NCBI GenBank assembly: GCA_020630475.1
Contig: JAHDBI010000001.1
Coordinates: 142,378-175,855 of the forward strand
From: Saprospiraceae bacterium
Lineage (GTDB): Bacteria > Bacteroidota > Bacteroidia > Chitinophagales > Saprospiraceae
Reading direction: 5' to 3'
Length of the DNA: 33,478 nt
In this document: positions 15,064-23,900 of the stretch, in pieces
Layout: every line of letters starts with the position of its first letter
How positions within the stretch are numbered: the stretch's first letter is position 1
Position numbers and translations under genes: made by a program
Notes under the pieces: model-generated
The model's input: only the letters and a program-made list of their open reading frames with translations
Database searches by the model: none
What the model was told of the DNA's origin: nothing

Positions 15064-16554
15064 ATGAAATCTGCACATAAAATAGATTCAAGGCCAATAA
15101 ATATCTCTTTGGTTGAAAAAATAATTGGTGATAAACTTAAGATCAGCTTGAGTTCTTCAACTAAGGAGGGCATTAAAACTTGTAGAAGCTATTTAAATAA
15201 AAAACTATCAGAATCAGATAAGTCTTTTTACGGTATCAATACAGGTTTTGGTTCGCTTTGCAATACTAGAATATCGAATGATGATTTAGGGCAATTACAA
15301 AAGAACCTTGTTTTGTCACATGCTTGTGGAATGGGTGACGAAATATCAGAAGAACTGGCAAGGCTCATTCTGTACTTAAAAATTAGAAACTTAAGTTATG
15401 GGTTTTCTGGAGTCCGTTTAGAATTGGTACAACAGCTCATAGAACTATATAATAAAGGAATAACCCCAATTATTTATGAACTGGGGTCATTAGGAGCATC
15501 AGGAGATCTAGCGCCGTTGGCACATTTAAGCCTTGCGTTACTAGGAGAAGGGTCAGTACGACTAAATGGTAAAAAAATTAGTGCAAAAGCTGGTTTAAAA
15601 AAAGTGGGGTTAAACCCAATGGCATTGAAAGCAAAGGAAGGACTAGCGCTATTAAATGGCACCCAATTTTCCTTAGCGTTTGGTTTGTGGACGATTCATC
15701 ATGCTACAAGATTATATCACTTAAGTAATATCATCACCTCCATTTCTATGGATGCTTATCTGTGTGATTACTCACCTATGGATGGCAACATTCATAAAAT
15801 AAGAGGACAAAAGGGTCAAATAGAAACGGCTAGAATAATTCGACAACACCTTAAAGGAAGTGGTTTTTCTAAACTTAAAAAGACGACTGTTCAAGATCCT
15901 TACTCTTTCAGATGTGTTCCACAAGTTCATGGTGCAACTAAGGATACATTGGATTATGTGACTACTATTTTTGAAAGAGAAATGAATGCTGTGACGGACA
16001 ACCCAAATGTTTTTCCTGACAAGGATAAAATATTAACGGGAGGTAATTTTCATGCACAGCCACTTGCATTAGCATTGGACTTTCTTTCCATTTCAGTTTC
16101 TGAATTAGGGAGTATTTCAGAACGAAGAACCTATAAACTGATTAATGGTGATCGAGGACTTCCTGATTTTCTTGTGGCTAACCCTGGTTTGAATTCAGGA
16201 TATATGATAACACAATACACAGCGGCCTCTATAGTAAGTCAAAACAAACAACTTTGTTCACCAAGTAGTGTTGACTCCATAGTTTCAAGTAAGGGTCAAG
16301 AAGATCATGTGAGTATGGCGGCTAACGCTGGGACAAAGTGTAAAAGAGTTGTTCAAAATGTTTATCGGTTATTGGCCATAGAATTGTGTGCGGCTTCTCA
16401 GGCCATAGAATTTAGAAGACCCCTTAAAAGTTCTCCCCAATTGGAAGCCTTCCTTCGAAAGTTTAAAAAAGAGGTTAAGTTTTTAAAAGAGGATAGGCTT
16501 ATGCATGATGATATGATAAAAGCAGAGAACTTTCTAAAGGAGGTAAATGTATAA
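15064..16554 (+). CDS. hutH: Histidine ammonia-lyase HutH
   Basis: HutH deaminates L-histidine non-oxidatively to trans-urocanate, the first step of histidine degradation. The MIO cofactor forms from A145-S146-G147 in GSLGASGDLAPLAHLSLALLGEG. Tyr56 lies in the YGINTGFG loop. NLVLSHACG (81-89) has the Ser-His selectivity pair usual for HAL rather than the residues of tyrosine or phenylalanine lyases. QDPYSFRCVPQVHGATKD and TDNPNVF..GGNFHAQPLA are family blocks. Length (496) is normal. No hutU, hutI or hutG genes are nearby, so either the rest of the pathway is elsewhere or the enzyme serves another purpose. The PagL-like gene overlaps its 3' end by 8 bases. Confidence 0.93.
   Translation: MKSAHKIDSRPINISLVEKIIGDKLKISLSSSTKEGIKTCRSYLNKKLSESDKSFYGINTGFGSLCNTRISNDDLGQLQKNLVLSHACGMGDEISEELARLILYLKIRNLSYGFSGVRLELVQQLIELYNKGITPIIYELGSLGASGDLAPLAHLSLALLGEGSVRLNGKKISAKAGLKKVGLNPMALKAKEGLALLNGTQFSLAFGLWTIHHATRLYHLSNIITSISMDAYLCDYSPMDGNIHKIRGQKGQIETARIIRQHLKGSGFSKLKKTTVQDPYSFRCVPQVHGATKDTLDYVTTIFEREMNAVTDNPNVFPDKDKILTGGNFHAQPLALALDFLSISVSELGSISERRTYKLINGDRGLPDFLVANPGLNSGYMITQYTAASIVSQNKQLCSPSSVDSIVSSKGQEDHVSMAANAGTKCKRVVQNVYRLLAIELCAASQAIEFRRPLKSSPQLEAFLRKFKKEVKFLKEDRLMHDDMIKAENFLKEVNV
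16536..16543 (+). promoter_or_regulatory. Strong Shine-Dalgarno sequence inside the end of hutH, for the PagL-like gene
   Basis: AAAGGAGG precedes the ATG at 16547 by 3 bases. Full-strength Shine-Dalgarno sites are uncommon in this phylum, and here it lies within the hutH coding region. It fixes the start and supports independent or coupled translation of the second gene. Confidence 0.5.
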
Positions 16555-17659
16555 GTGGTTATTTATACCATTCTTTTTTTATTTGATATTTGGTCTATGC
16601 ATTTCGGTAAGTGGTCAGGAATATCAAATGGAGGCATTGTATCTGCATGGTAAAGTTGTTAAACATAAAGATGGTTTACTTTATCCAGACCCAACGGCGA
16701 CAACAGGATTTGAAATTAATGTTGTAAAAAAGAGTTTTGGTTATCAGCCTTGGGAGAGATATTGGGGTAATCCAAGTTTAGAGGGGACATTTTTATATAT
16801 GGACATGGGTGACAATCAGATACTTGGAAAAGCCATTGCCATTATTCCGGGTATAAGGTTTTCAATTTTTAAAAAAGCCAGACTTGATTTGAAGTTTCAT
16901 ATTGGAGCGGGTATAGCATATTTAACCAAGAAATATGACTTTGTACAAAACCCAAGAAATAATGCCATTGGATCTAATATAAATAATGGAACAAGAGTTA
17001 AACTGGTTGCTCATTACCAACTAAATAATCGAATCAATGGCTTTGTAGCTTACGGATTAAATCACTTTTCTAATGGATTGTCTGTTAGTCCCAACAGCGG
17101 AATTAATACGTTCAGCTATCAATTTGGTTTAAGGTGGAGTTTGCAAAAAACTCCATTTGATGAGCAAAGAATAGTCCATTTGGAAGAAAAGAAGAACAAA
17201 TGGGGCTTGTTAGCACAATACACTCAAGGATTTTCAAACAGTGATACTCCTGATGGTCCAACTTACCCAGTATATTCAACAACGTTAGCTGCAACTTATG
17301 GATTTAGTCCGTTCCAAAACTTGGTGTTTGGAATGGAATATGAATTCCATACGGGGATTTATAACTTTCAAAAGTTCATTTTTACAGAAGAGGATATTGC
17401 ACGCAATAAAGCTACGAGGTACAGTTTAATTCTGGCCGATGAATTATTTTTTGGTGCTTTTGGATTTAGAATTCAACTAGGATATTATCTAGATATTCCT
17501 GAAAAGAAAATGGGTGACCCGGTATATTTTAAATTGACCAGTAATTACCATTTCCCTTATTTCGAAAAGTACAAAGTTACCCCTTATGTAGGCGTTGTTT
17601 TAAAATCCCATTTTGCTGTCGCCGAATATTTGGGGTTCGCGGTTGGCTTTAGGATTTAA
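16547..17659 (+). CDS. Acyloxyacyl hydrolase, PagL-like lipid A 3-O-deacylase with an added C-terminal barrel
   Basis: A signal peptide (about 1-23, ending SVSGQ) precedes an outer-membrane beta-barrel rich in alternating aromatic strands. The stretch NHFSNGLSVSPNSGINTFSYQFGLRW (172-197) holds the PagL signature His173-x-Ser175-Asn176, which in PagL removes the 3-O acyl chain from lipid A. The third PagL catalytic residue, a Glu about 12 residues after the Ser, is not seen; Gly-Ile-Asn stands there. At 370 residues it is about twice PagL length: residues ~205-370 (from WGLLAQYTQGFSN to the C-terminal Phe-x-Ile) look like further barrel strands. It overlaps hutH by 8 bases and has a strong Shine-Dalgarno site. 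Its 3' end overlaps the convergent mscS-type gene by 11 bases. Confidence 0.75.
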   Translation: MYKWLFIPFFFYLIFGLCISVSGQEYQMEALYLHGKVVKHKDGLLYPDPTATTGFEINVVKKSFGYQPWERYWGNPSLEGTFLYMDMGDNQILGKAIAIIPGIRFSIFKKARLDLKFHIGAGIAYLTKKYDFVQNPRNNAIGSNINNGTRVKLVAHYQLNNRINGFVAYGLNHFSNGLSVSPNSGINTFSYQFGLRWSLQKTPFDEQRIVHLEEKKNKWGLLAQYTQGFSNSDTPDGPTYPVYSTTLAATYGFSPFQNLVFGMEYEFHTGIYNFQKFIFTEEDIARNKATRYSLILADELFFGAFGFRIQLGYYLDIPEKKMGDPVYFKLTSNYHFPYFEKYKVTPYVGVVLKSHFAVAEYLGFAVGFRI

Positions 17660-19001
17660 GATCTTTCAAATTAGTAATCTGAATATCCCTTTGAGGAAAT
17701 GGAATCGTAACGCCATTATTTTGAAAGGCCTTAGTAATTTCGAATCTCAAATCACTATTTACATCTTCGATCATTAAATAGCTCCTTGAGAAGAAGTATA
17801 AAGAAAAGTCTAATGAGTTGTCTCCAAAATTCAGTAGTCGGACAAACGGAGCAGGAAACTTTAGAATATAAGGGGATGAATCTGCGGCATCAAGCAAGAT
17901 CTTTTTTACGAGATCAACATCGCTATTATATGCAACACCAACATTAATATTGAATCTAACTTTATCATCAAAATGTGTCCAATTAAAAACACTATTGCTC
18001 ACCAATTTTGAATTAGGAACAACCAAGGAAATATTGCCTCTCGTTTCTATAATTGAAGAACGCAAGCCAATTTTTTTAACCGTTCCAACTTGACCTTCAA
18101 CCTCTAGTATATCTCCTACTGAAATGGACTGTTCAAATAAGAGAACGATTCCCGAAAAGAAATCATTGAATGTTTGTTGAAGTCCCAAACCAACACCAAC
18201 TAAAAGTGCTGCCGCACCTCCTAGAATAAGTGTCATATCCAAGCCTAATTTTTGTAAGGCTAAGACTACGGCAACTACATATATAACATATTTTAATAGT
18301 TGATTAATTGCGTATTGTGCGCCCAGGTCAATGGCCTTTCTTCTATAAAGTCCGTAAAGAATAAGTTGGGTAAGTAGCCAAATGATCAACCTGGCAAAAA
18401 GAATAATGAGAACAGCACTTATGATATTGGTTAGATGAAATGATATAATTTTATCATCATCGTATTGGATATCGTAAATCTTATAATCAAGGTTAAAGCT
18501 CTTTAGTATTAAAATAATGGCAAGGGCGTATACGATGTATTGAACTATTTTAGCAGCGTTTGACTCAGAGTCTGTAATTGCTTTATTGTCCTGTTTTTTG
18601 TATAGTTCGTCTCTCTTGGTGTAATAATTATGAATAAAAATATTTGAAATAAACCAATCAAAAATACGAGCAAACTGAACAATAATAAAAGCTTCTATGA
18701 TCAAGCTTAGTGTAATGTCTATTCCACCTCGAGATACAAAGGTTTTATTAAGGCCCAAGCTAAAAACTGCTAGTAGTAGAACAATAAGGATACATAAATA
18801 AGAGAATGCTCGTTGGATTTTGTCGGATGACTTTTGAGTGATGTCATATTTATTCGTAAGGTGTTTAAGCCAGAATCGGGAGAAGAATCGATAAATAAAA
18901 AAAACAAATACAAGCCCTAGGATAAAACGAAAAGCTTGTCCTACGTTTAGTACGTAGGAGGTCGACTGAAATAGAACATATGAGAAGAAGTCTTTGAACA
19001 T
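17649..19001 (-). CDS. MscS-family mechanosensitive ion channel
   Basis: About five to six transmembrane spans (around residues 20-40, 65-85, 95-115, 150-170, 190-215, 235-255) lead into the pore helix GGAAALLVGVGLGLQQTFND (261-280), which carries the Ala/Gly packing of MscS TM3. The beta domain begins at SGIVLLFEQSISVGDILEVEGQVGTVKKIGLRSS, followed by NSKLVSNSVFNWTH and the alpha/beta domain. Such channels open when membrane tension rises and release solutes on osmotic downshift. Its ATG overlaps the rsmG stop (TAATG). The end overlaps the PagL-like gene by 11 bases in the convergent direction. Confidence 0.93.
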   Translation of the reverse strand: MFKDFFSYVLFQSTSYVLNVGQAFRFILGLVFVFFIYRFFSRFWLKHLTNKYDITQKSSDKIQRAFSYLCILIVLLLAVFSLGLNKTFVSRGGIDITLSLIIEAFIIVQFARIFDWFISNIFIHNYYTKRDELYKKQDNKAITDSESNAAKIVQYIVYALAIILILKSFNLDYKIYDIQYDDDKIISFHLTNIISAVLIILFARLIIWLLTQLILYGLYRRKAIDLGAQYAINQLLKYVIYVVAVVLALQKLGLDMTLILGGAAALLVGVGLGLQQTFNDFFSGIVLLFEQSISVGDILEVEGQVGTVKKIGLRSSIIETRGNISLVVPNSKLVSNSVFNWTHFDDKVRFNINVGVAYNSDVDLVKKILLDAADSSPYILKFPAPFVRLLNFGDNSLDFSLYFFSRSYLMIEDVNSDLRFEITKAFQNNGVTIPFPQRDIQITNLKDLKS

Positions 19002-19633
19002 TATGTCTGAATATAAATAATTTGTTTTTCTTCAAAAAAGTCTTCCTCGAAGAAGTCCGAAATGTTTTGCTCTTCATAAAAGATACCTTTTGGAAGAGCC
19101 TTAAGTTCTGTCCTTAAATCCCCACCCTTCAAGGCGATAATACCATTGGGCAAAGCATGCTGTTGTTGTTTGCTTATTAGTTTTTTTGACCAATAAAATA
19201 GTTTTTCACATGGTGCTACTGCTCGGGTTATAACAAAATCAAAAGTCATTTTAAGATCCTCTGCTCGAACATGTTTTGTTTTGATGTTTTCAATTCGAAG
19301 TGATTCACAAACACTATCTACTACAGTTAATTTTTTCTTTGTTCCATCTATTAGAGTAAAGTTCACCTCAGGGAACATGATGGCCATCGGGACTCCAGGA
19401 AAGCCCCCACCCGTGCCTAAATCCAAAATGTCAGCGCCATTTTGAAATTCGGTAAACATGGCAATTGATAATGAATGTAGGACATGTTTGATGTATAGGT
19501 TATCGATATCTTTACGCGATATCACGTTAATTTTATCATTCCAATCTTTATATAAAGCACCAAGTGCTTCAAACTGTTTAGATTGTAATTCATCAAGATT
19601 AAAATATTTATCAATCAAATCTGCTCCTACCAT
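19001..19633 (-). CDS. rsmG: 16S rRNA (guanine(527)-N(7))-methyltransferase RsmG
   Basis: RsmG methylates N7 of G527 in 16S rRNA using SAM; its loss can give low-level streptomycin resistance in some bacteria. The SAM site DLGTGGGFPGVPMAIMFP (71-88) is the RsmG signature. Other blocks are KWND-like WNDKINVISRKD, IKHVLHSLSIA, the acidic strand LIDGTKKKLTVVDSV, VRAEDL and the FDFVITRAVAP catalytic region. 210 residues is normal. Its ATG overlaps the glycosyltransferase stop in an ATGGTAG (7 bases), and its TAA overlaps the MscS ATG, so the three genes are tightly coupled. No mnmG partner (gidA) is seen here. Confidence 0.96.
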   Translation of the reverse strand: MVGADLIDKYFNLDELQSKQFEALGALYKDWNDKINVISRKDIDNLYIKHVLHSLSIAMFTEFQNGADILDLGTGGGFPGVPMAIMFPEVNFTLIDGTKKKLTVVDSVCESLRIENIKTKHVRAEDLKMTFDFVITRAVAPCEKLFYWSKKLISKQQQHALPNGIIALKGGDLRTELKALPKGIFYEEQNISDFFEEDFFEEKQIIYIQT

Positions 19634-20697
19634 TTGTCATTCTTTTTCAACAAGATAATCCAAGAAAAACTAAAAAGATAAATTGTATAACATACATCTA
19701 GAATAGGAAAGAAAAACTTCAGATCGGATGAATCTAGTTTTCCGCTTGATGGTAAAAAAGCAATGAAAAAAAGGAACCATCTAAAGAGCAATAAGAAAAC
19801 AACCATATCCAAGACTCCAAGGAGGGAAAGGCCTATTATAAGTGCATGAAAAACAAGTTGAAAAAAAGGATTAACACTTAAGGCTACTTTATGAAATAAG
19901 CTGTAATGAAAAGAGGTGCTTAAATGTCTAGTTTTTTGTCTTATGAATCCAGAAAAGGAATCGGCTGAATGAGAATACATAAAAGTTCTTGGATCTAAGT
20001 TTACACTAAAAGAAGTTTGATTGGCGACAGCCTGAACAAAAAGATCGTCATCTCCAGATATGATGTGTTTGTGCTTTTCAATTCCTTCATGAAGGAACAA
20101 ACTTTTAGGATATAACATGTTTCTACCGACTCCCATATAAGCTTTTCCAAGTATGGCATATGAAAGATATTGAAGTCCTGTAAGGAAAGTTTCGTATCGA
20201 GAAAAGAGATTTAGAAATGAGATTTTCTTATAAATTGGGCCGAACCCAAGAACAACATTTTTATTATTATACGATTCCTGCATTTTGGATATCCAAAGAT
20301 GGCTTGAAGGGGAACAATCATCATCAGTCACCAATATGGCTTCATGATTAGCTGCTTTAATTCCATCAAATAGAGCTTGTTTCTTACCCAGAATATCTTT
20401 TTCCGGTCTAACGCACCTAATGTTGCTGTCATTTTTCAAAAAGGAAGATACTTCGCTGTTTGAGTAATCGTCTACAATAATGACTTCATAATCTTTATGC
20501 TTCTGGCTTTTCCATTTTGGAAGGTTTTGTTTGAGATTATATAGTGCATTCTTTGAACAAACAACAAGGCTTACCGGGTGTAAAAAGGAATTAGTTTTTG
20601 GGCGATGAAAAAAGATGGCCAAACTTAAAACCAACCAATATATAGCCTGAACTACTGTTAAGGTAAAAGCGAAAATTATGACCAGATTTATAAGCAT
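19627..20697 (-). CDS. Membrane-anchored GT2-family glycosyltransferase
   Basis: One N-terminal transmembrane span (about 4-30) is followed by a GT-A domain: PVSLVVCSKNALYNLKQNLP, EVIIVDDYSN, a KKQALFDGI loop and the metal-binding VTDDDCSP with Asp125-127. A later SGDDDLFVQAVAN carries the acceptor-site acidic residues, and RQKTRHLSTS stands in the position of the Q/RxxRW motif. Three hydrophobic segments near the C-terminus (about 250-350) give a membrane-bound processive-like layout. The sugar donor and acceptor are unknown. The gene starts the GT2-rsmG-mscS operon and is divergent from the sortase gene. Confidence 0.9.
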   Translation of the reverse strand: MLINLVIIFAFTLTVVQAIYWLVLSLAIFFHRPKTNSFLHPVSLVVCSKNALYNLKQNLPKWKSQKHKDYEVIIVDDYSNSEVSSFLKNDSNIRCVRPEKDILGKKQALFDGIKAANHEAILVTDDDCSPSSHLWISKMQESYNNKNVVLGFGPIYKKISFLNLFSRYETFLTGLQYLSYAILGKAYMGVGRNMLYPKSLFLHEGIEKHKHIISGDDDLFVQAVANQTSFSVNLDPRTFMYSHSADSFSGFIRQKTRHLSTSFHYSLFHKVALSVNPFFQLVFHALIIGLSLLGVLDMVVFLLLFRWFLFFIAFLPSSGKLDSSDLKFFFPILDVCYTIYLFSFSWIILLKKNDKW

Positions 20698-20889
20698 TTT
20701 ACTAGTAATCAGGTAATTATAAAATGTTAAAAAAGCAAAATAACAAGGACTAGAAAGATAAAGTGTGTCTCACTAATGAATATTTATGCTAAATGTCCAA
20801 ATAAAAACGTTAAGCTGGTGGTAAATTCTGTAAATTTAGGTGTTAAAAGAACGAAAACACCAACCCAAAGAACTTATTATTAGTAAAAA

Positions 20890-20915
20890 ACACATTATAA
20901 ATTATTATAATGTGT
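20890..20915. promoter_or_regulatory. Perfect 11-bp palindrome (4-base spacer) upstream of the sortase gene
   Basis: ACACATTATAA-ATTA-TTATAATGTGT is a flawless 26-base inverted repeat. The region upstream has divergent genes, so a terminator role is unlikely, and the right arm touches the TAATTTTG element that starts at 20915. This position covers the -33 zone, as an operator or activator site would. Confidence 0.6.
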
Positions 20916-20922
20916 AATTTTG
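20915..20922 (+). promoter_or_regulatory. Candidate -7 promoter element of the sortase gene
   Basis: TAATTTTG fits TAnnTTTG exactly and lies 18 bases before the ATG at 20941, giving a very short predicted leader. It shares its first base with the palindrome. The TTG at 20920, a possible earlier start, lies inside this element, which argues for the ATG. Confidence 0.4.
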
Positions 20923-20940
20923 ATAAAATTGCTTTTTTGT

Positions 20941-23900
20941 ATGAAACGGTGTCATTATTTAATACTACTCTGTCTATTTTCTTTTCAAATAGCGAATACT
21001 CAAATGGTCCAACCCAATGGCCAAGTCTTGTATGGTCCAGAGTGGATTGATTTCGAGAAGGAATATGTTAAGTTCAAGCTCGCAGAGGACGGAATTTATC
21101 GTGTTAATTTTAATGAACTACAAGCAGCAGGATTTCCAATAGAAACCGTCAGCGGCTCATCCTTGCAGTTGTTTTATATGGGTAGAGAAATTCCAATTTA
21201 TACAAGCACTAGTGGTGATTGGAGCAATAGTGATTACCTTGATTTTTATGGTCAAAAGAATAGAACTGAATTAGATAAGCACATTTATCAGGATTGGGAA
21301 TCTCAAATGCTAAATCCGGAATATAGTTTATACACGGACACTTCAGCATATTATCTAACGTGGACAGAAGGGGGAAGTAATTTAAGGATTTCCAATGAAG
21401 ACAATAATTTATCAGGAAACCTACCTAACGCAGAGAGTTATTACATTCACCACGAGGAAAATGTTTATACCAGTAAACACTACAAGCCAACACACGGAGG
21501 AGGTGATAATGTGAGGTATTCTAGCTTTGATTTTTCAGAGGGCTTTGGATCGAGCTTATCAAAGAAGCATACCATTAATATAGCGGCATCCAATATTGTC
21601 AATACTGGTCCAAATCCAAACTTAGAACTAAGGACTGGATCAAATGCCGGTTTACACATTAGCATATTGTACATTAATGACAATCTTGTTGAAACTAGGG
21701 AATATGCCGAACATGGTGTTAATGATTTTGATTTGGCATTTGACATCAACGACCTTTCATCAAATACCAAGCTTGTCATAGAGGGCACACATGATAATTT
21801 TGACAGGACAGTTGTTTCTTATACAAGATTGAATTATCCAAGAGCGTTTAAGTTTAATAATGAATCAAGCTTTAGATTCGACATTGAAGGAGGCTTTTCT
21901 AATAAGTATTTTGAAATAGAAGAATTCAATACGACAGGAGGGAATGTCCTATTTTATGACATTACTGGTTCAAAAAGATATGTTGGACAGTTACAATCTG
22001 ATGTTGTAAGATTGTTTGTGAATAGTAGCAACCAAGAAAGAAGTATTTATATCGTCAACGAGGACTCAGGAGTAAAGCAAGTTAGCTCTATTACTCCTGT
22101 TGATTTTGTTGACCTGTCTAATGTTGACCCAAATTATGTTATACTGACATCGAAACGACTAGGTAATCAAAACGCAGGGACGGAAATACAAGAATATATA
22201 GATTATCGATCATCGGATGTTGGAGGATTGTTTACTCCTCATATAGTATTCGTTGAGGATTTATATGAATTGTACAGTTATGGTGTGGAAAGGCACAGTA
22301 TTGCGGTTCGTAATTTTGGTCAACATATGTTTAGTTTTTGGACTGATCCACAGTATATTTTTATACTAGGAAAAGGAAGAGAATATAGAGAAATGAGAAC
22401 TCCAGAAGATTTGGAAGAAGCAGTAAATGCGGGATATTTTGTCCCTACATTTGGTTCTCCTGGAAGTGATAATTTGTTGTTTTCCCACATTAGCACAGCT
22501 GTTCCAAATCTTCCGGTTGGTAGACTAGCTTGTAAGACAGGTACAAATATTTCAGACTATTTAGATAAGGTTCGGCTCCATGAGTCACCAGAAGGAACAA
22601 ACTTTGATGAAGATAAATTATGGATGAAGAGAATCATTCATTTAAGTGGAGGTGATGCTGACCTACAATCAATTATCAGAAATTGGCTTGGAAATATGGA
22701 GCAAATTATTGAAAACAATCAATTTGCTGCTGATGTAATTACGTTTGAGAAAACCAGTTCAGATCCTCTTCAAACCGCTACGTCTGAACAAATCCTTACT
22801 TTGATTAATGAGGGAACAAGTATGTTAACATTTTTTGGTCACTCAGCGGTTGGAACGTTTGACTTTAGTTTAGAGGATCCTACTAAATATGAAAACTATG
22901 GAAGATATCCTGTAATATCATCGTTGGGTTGCTACTCAGGAAATATACACTCAAGTAACGATTTTGGCTTAAGTGAAAACTTTGTATTAATCAAGGACAA
23001 AGCAGCTATTGCTTTTCTAGCCGCATCTGGAACAGCTTATGCAACCACTCAATACAATTTAGGACTTACTATATATGATTTAATAGGTGGAGAAATGTAT
23101 GGAGAGTCATTGGGCAGAATTCTTAGAGAAACATTGAATCAAAACTATGCTCCGAATAATATTGCCAAGGTTACTTTAACAGAGCAATTTACTTTTCATG
23201 GTGATCCCGCGATTAAACTACACCCACAGTCTGGAGTTGATTATACTTTTGATCGATCTAAAACAGAAATAAACCCGAGCATTATTAGTAGTTCTACCGA
23301 CAGTATAGATTTTACTTTTGAAGTCATTAATATTGGATATTATATTTCCGATAGTTTAGAAATTGATGCAGAACTCACCCTGCCAAATGGGACAGTTGAA
23401 AACATAGGTCAACTTAAAATTGCGGCTCCTTCAGTTCGTGAAAGTGTCACGATTAAGGTTCCTATTTATGAGGAAAATTCTGTAGGGTTTAACACATTAA
23501 ACGTTACACTTGATCCACAAAATCTAATTGAAGAGGCGCCTAATCCTGACGCCGAATTGAATAACAAATTACTAACGGTTGATGGGACAGAAGGAATAAG
23601 ATTTTATGTATCATCAAATGATTTAAGACCTTTAGCTCCAAAGGACTTTAGCATTGTTAACGAATCTGAGATAAAGCTTATAGCAGGAACATCTAATCCA
23701 TTTTTTGATTTACAGAATTATATCATAGAAATTGATACTACTGAAAGGTTTGATAGCCCTCTTAAATTAAGAAAAGAGGGAGAGCAACAAGGAGGTTTGA
23801 TTGAATGGATTCCTGAAATCAATTTTATAAATAATACAGTATATTATTGGAGAATAACACCTGTCATTCCAAACATTGATTTAAGGTGGAGAAGTAGTTC

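Noticed and set aside
20839-20861. GGTGTT / AACACC inverted repeat with an 11-base loop upstream of the sortase
   Set aside because: Only 6 bp with a long loop; not convincing next to the 11-bp palindrome nearby.
20920-20940. TTG start for the sortase giving seven extra residues
   Set aside because: It overlaps the -7 promoter motif, and the ATG at 20941 begins a standard signal peptide.
21480-21788. 102-residue leftward frame within the sortase gene
   Set aside because: Shadow of the sortase reading frame; no motif.
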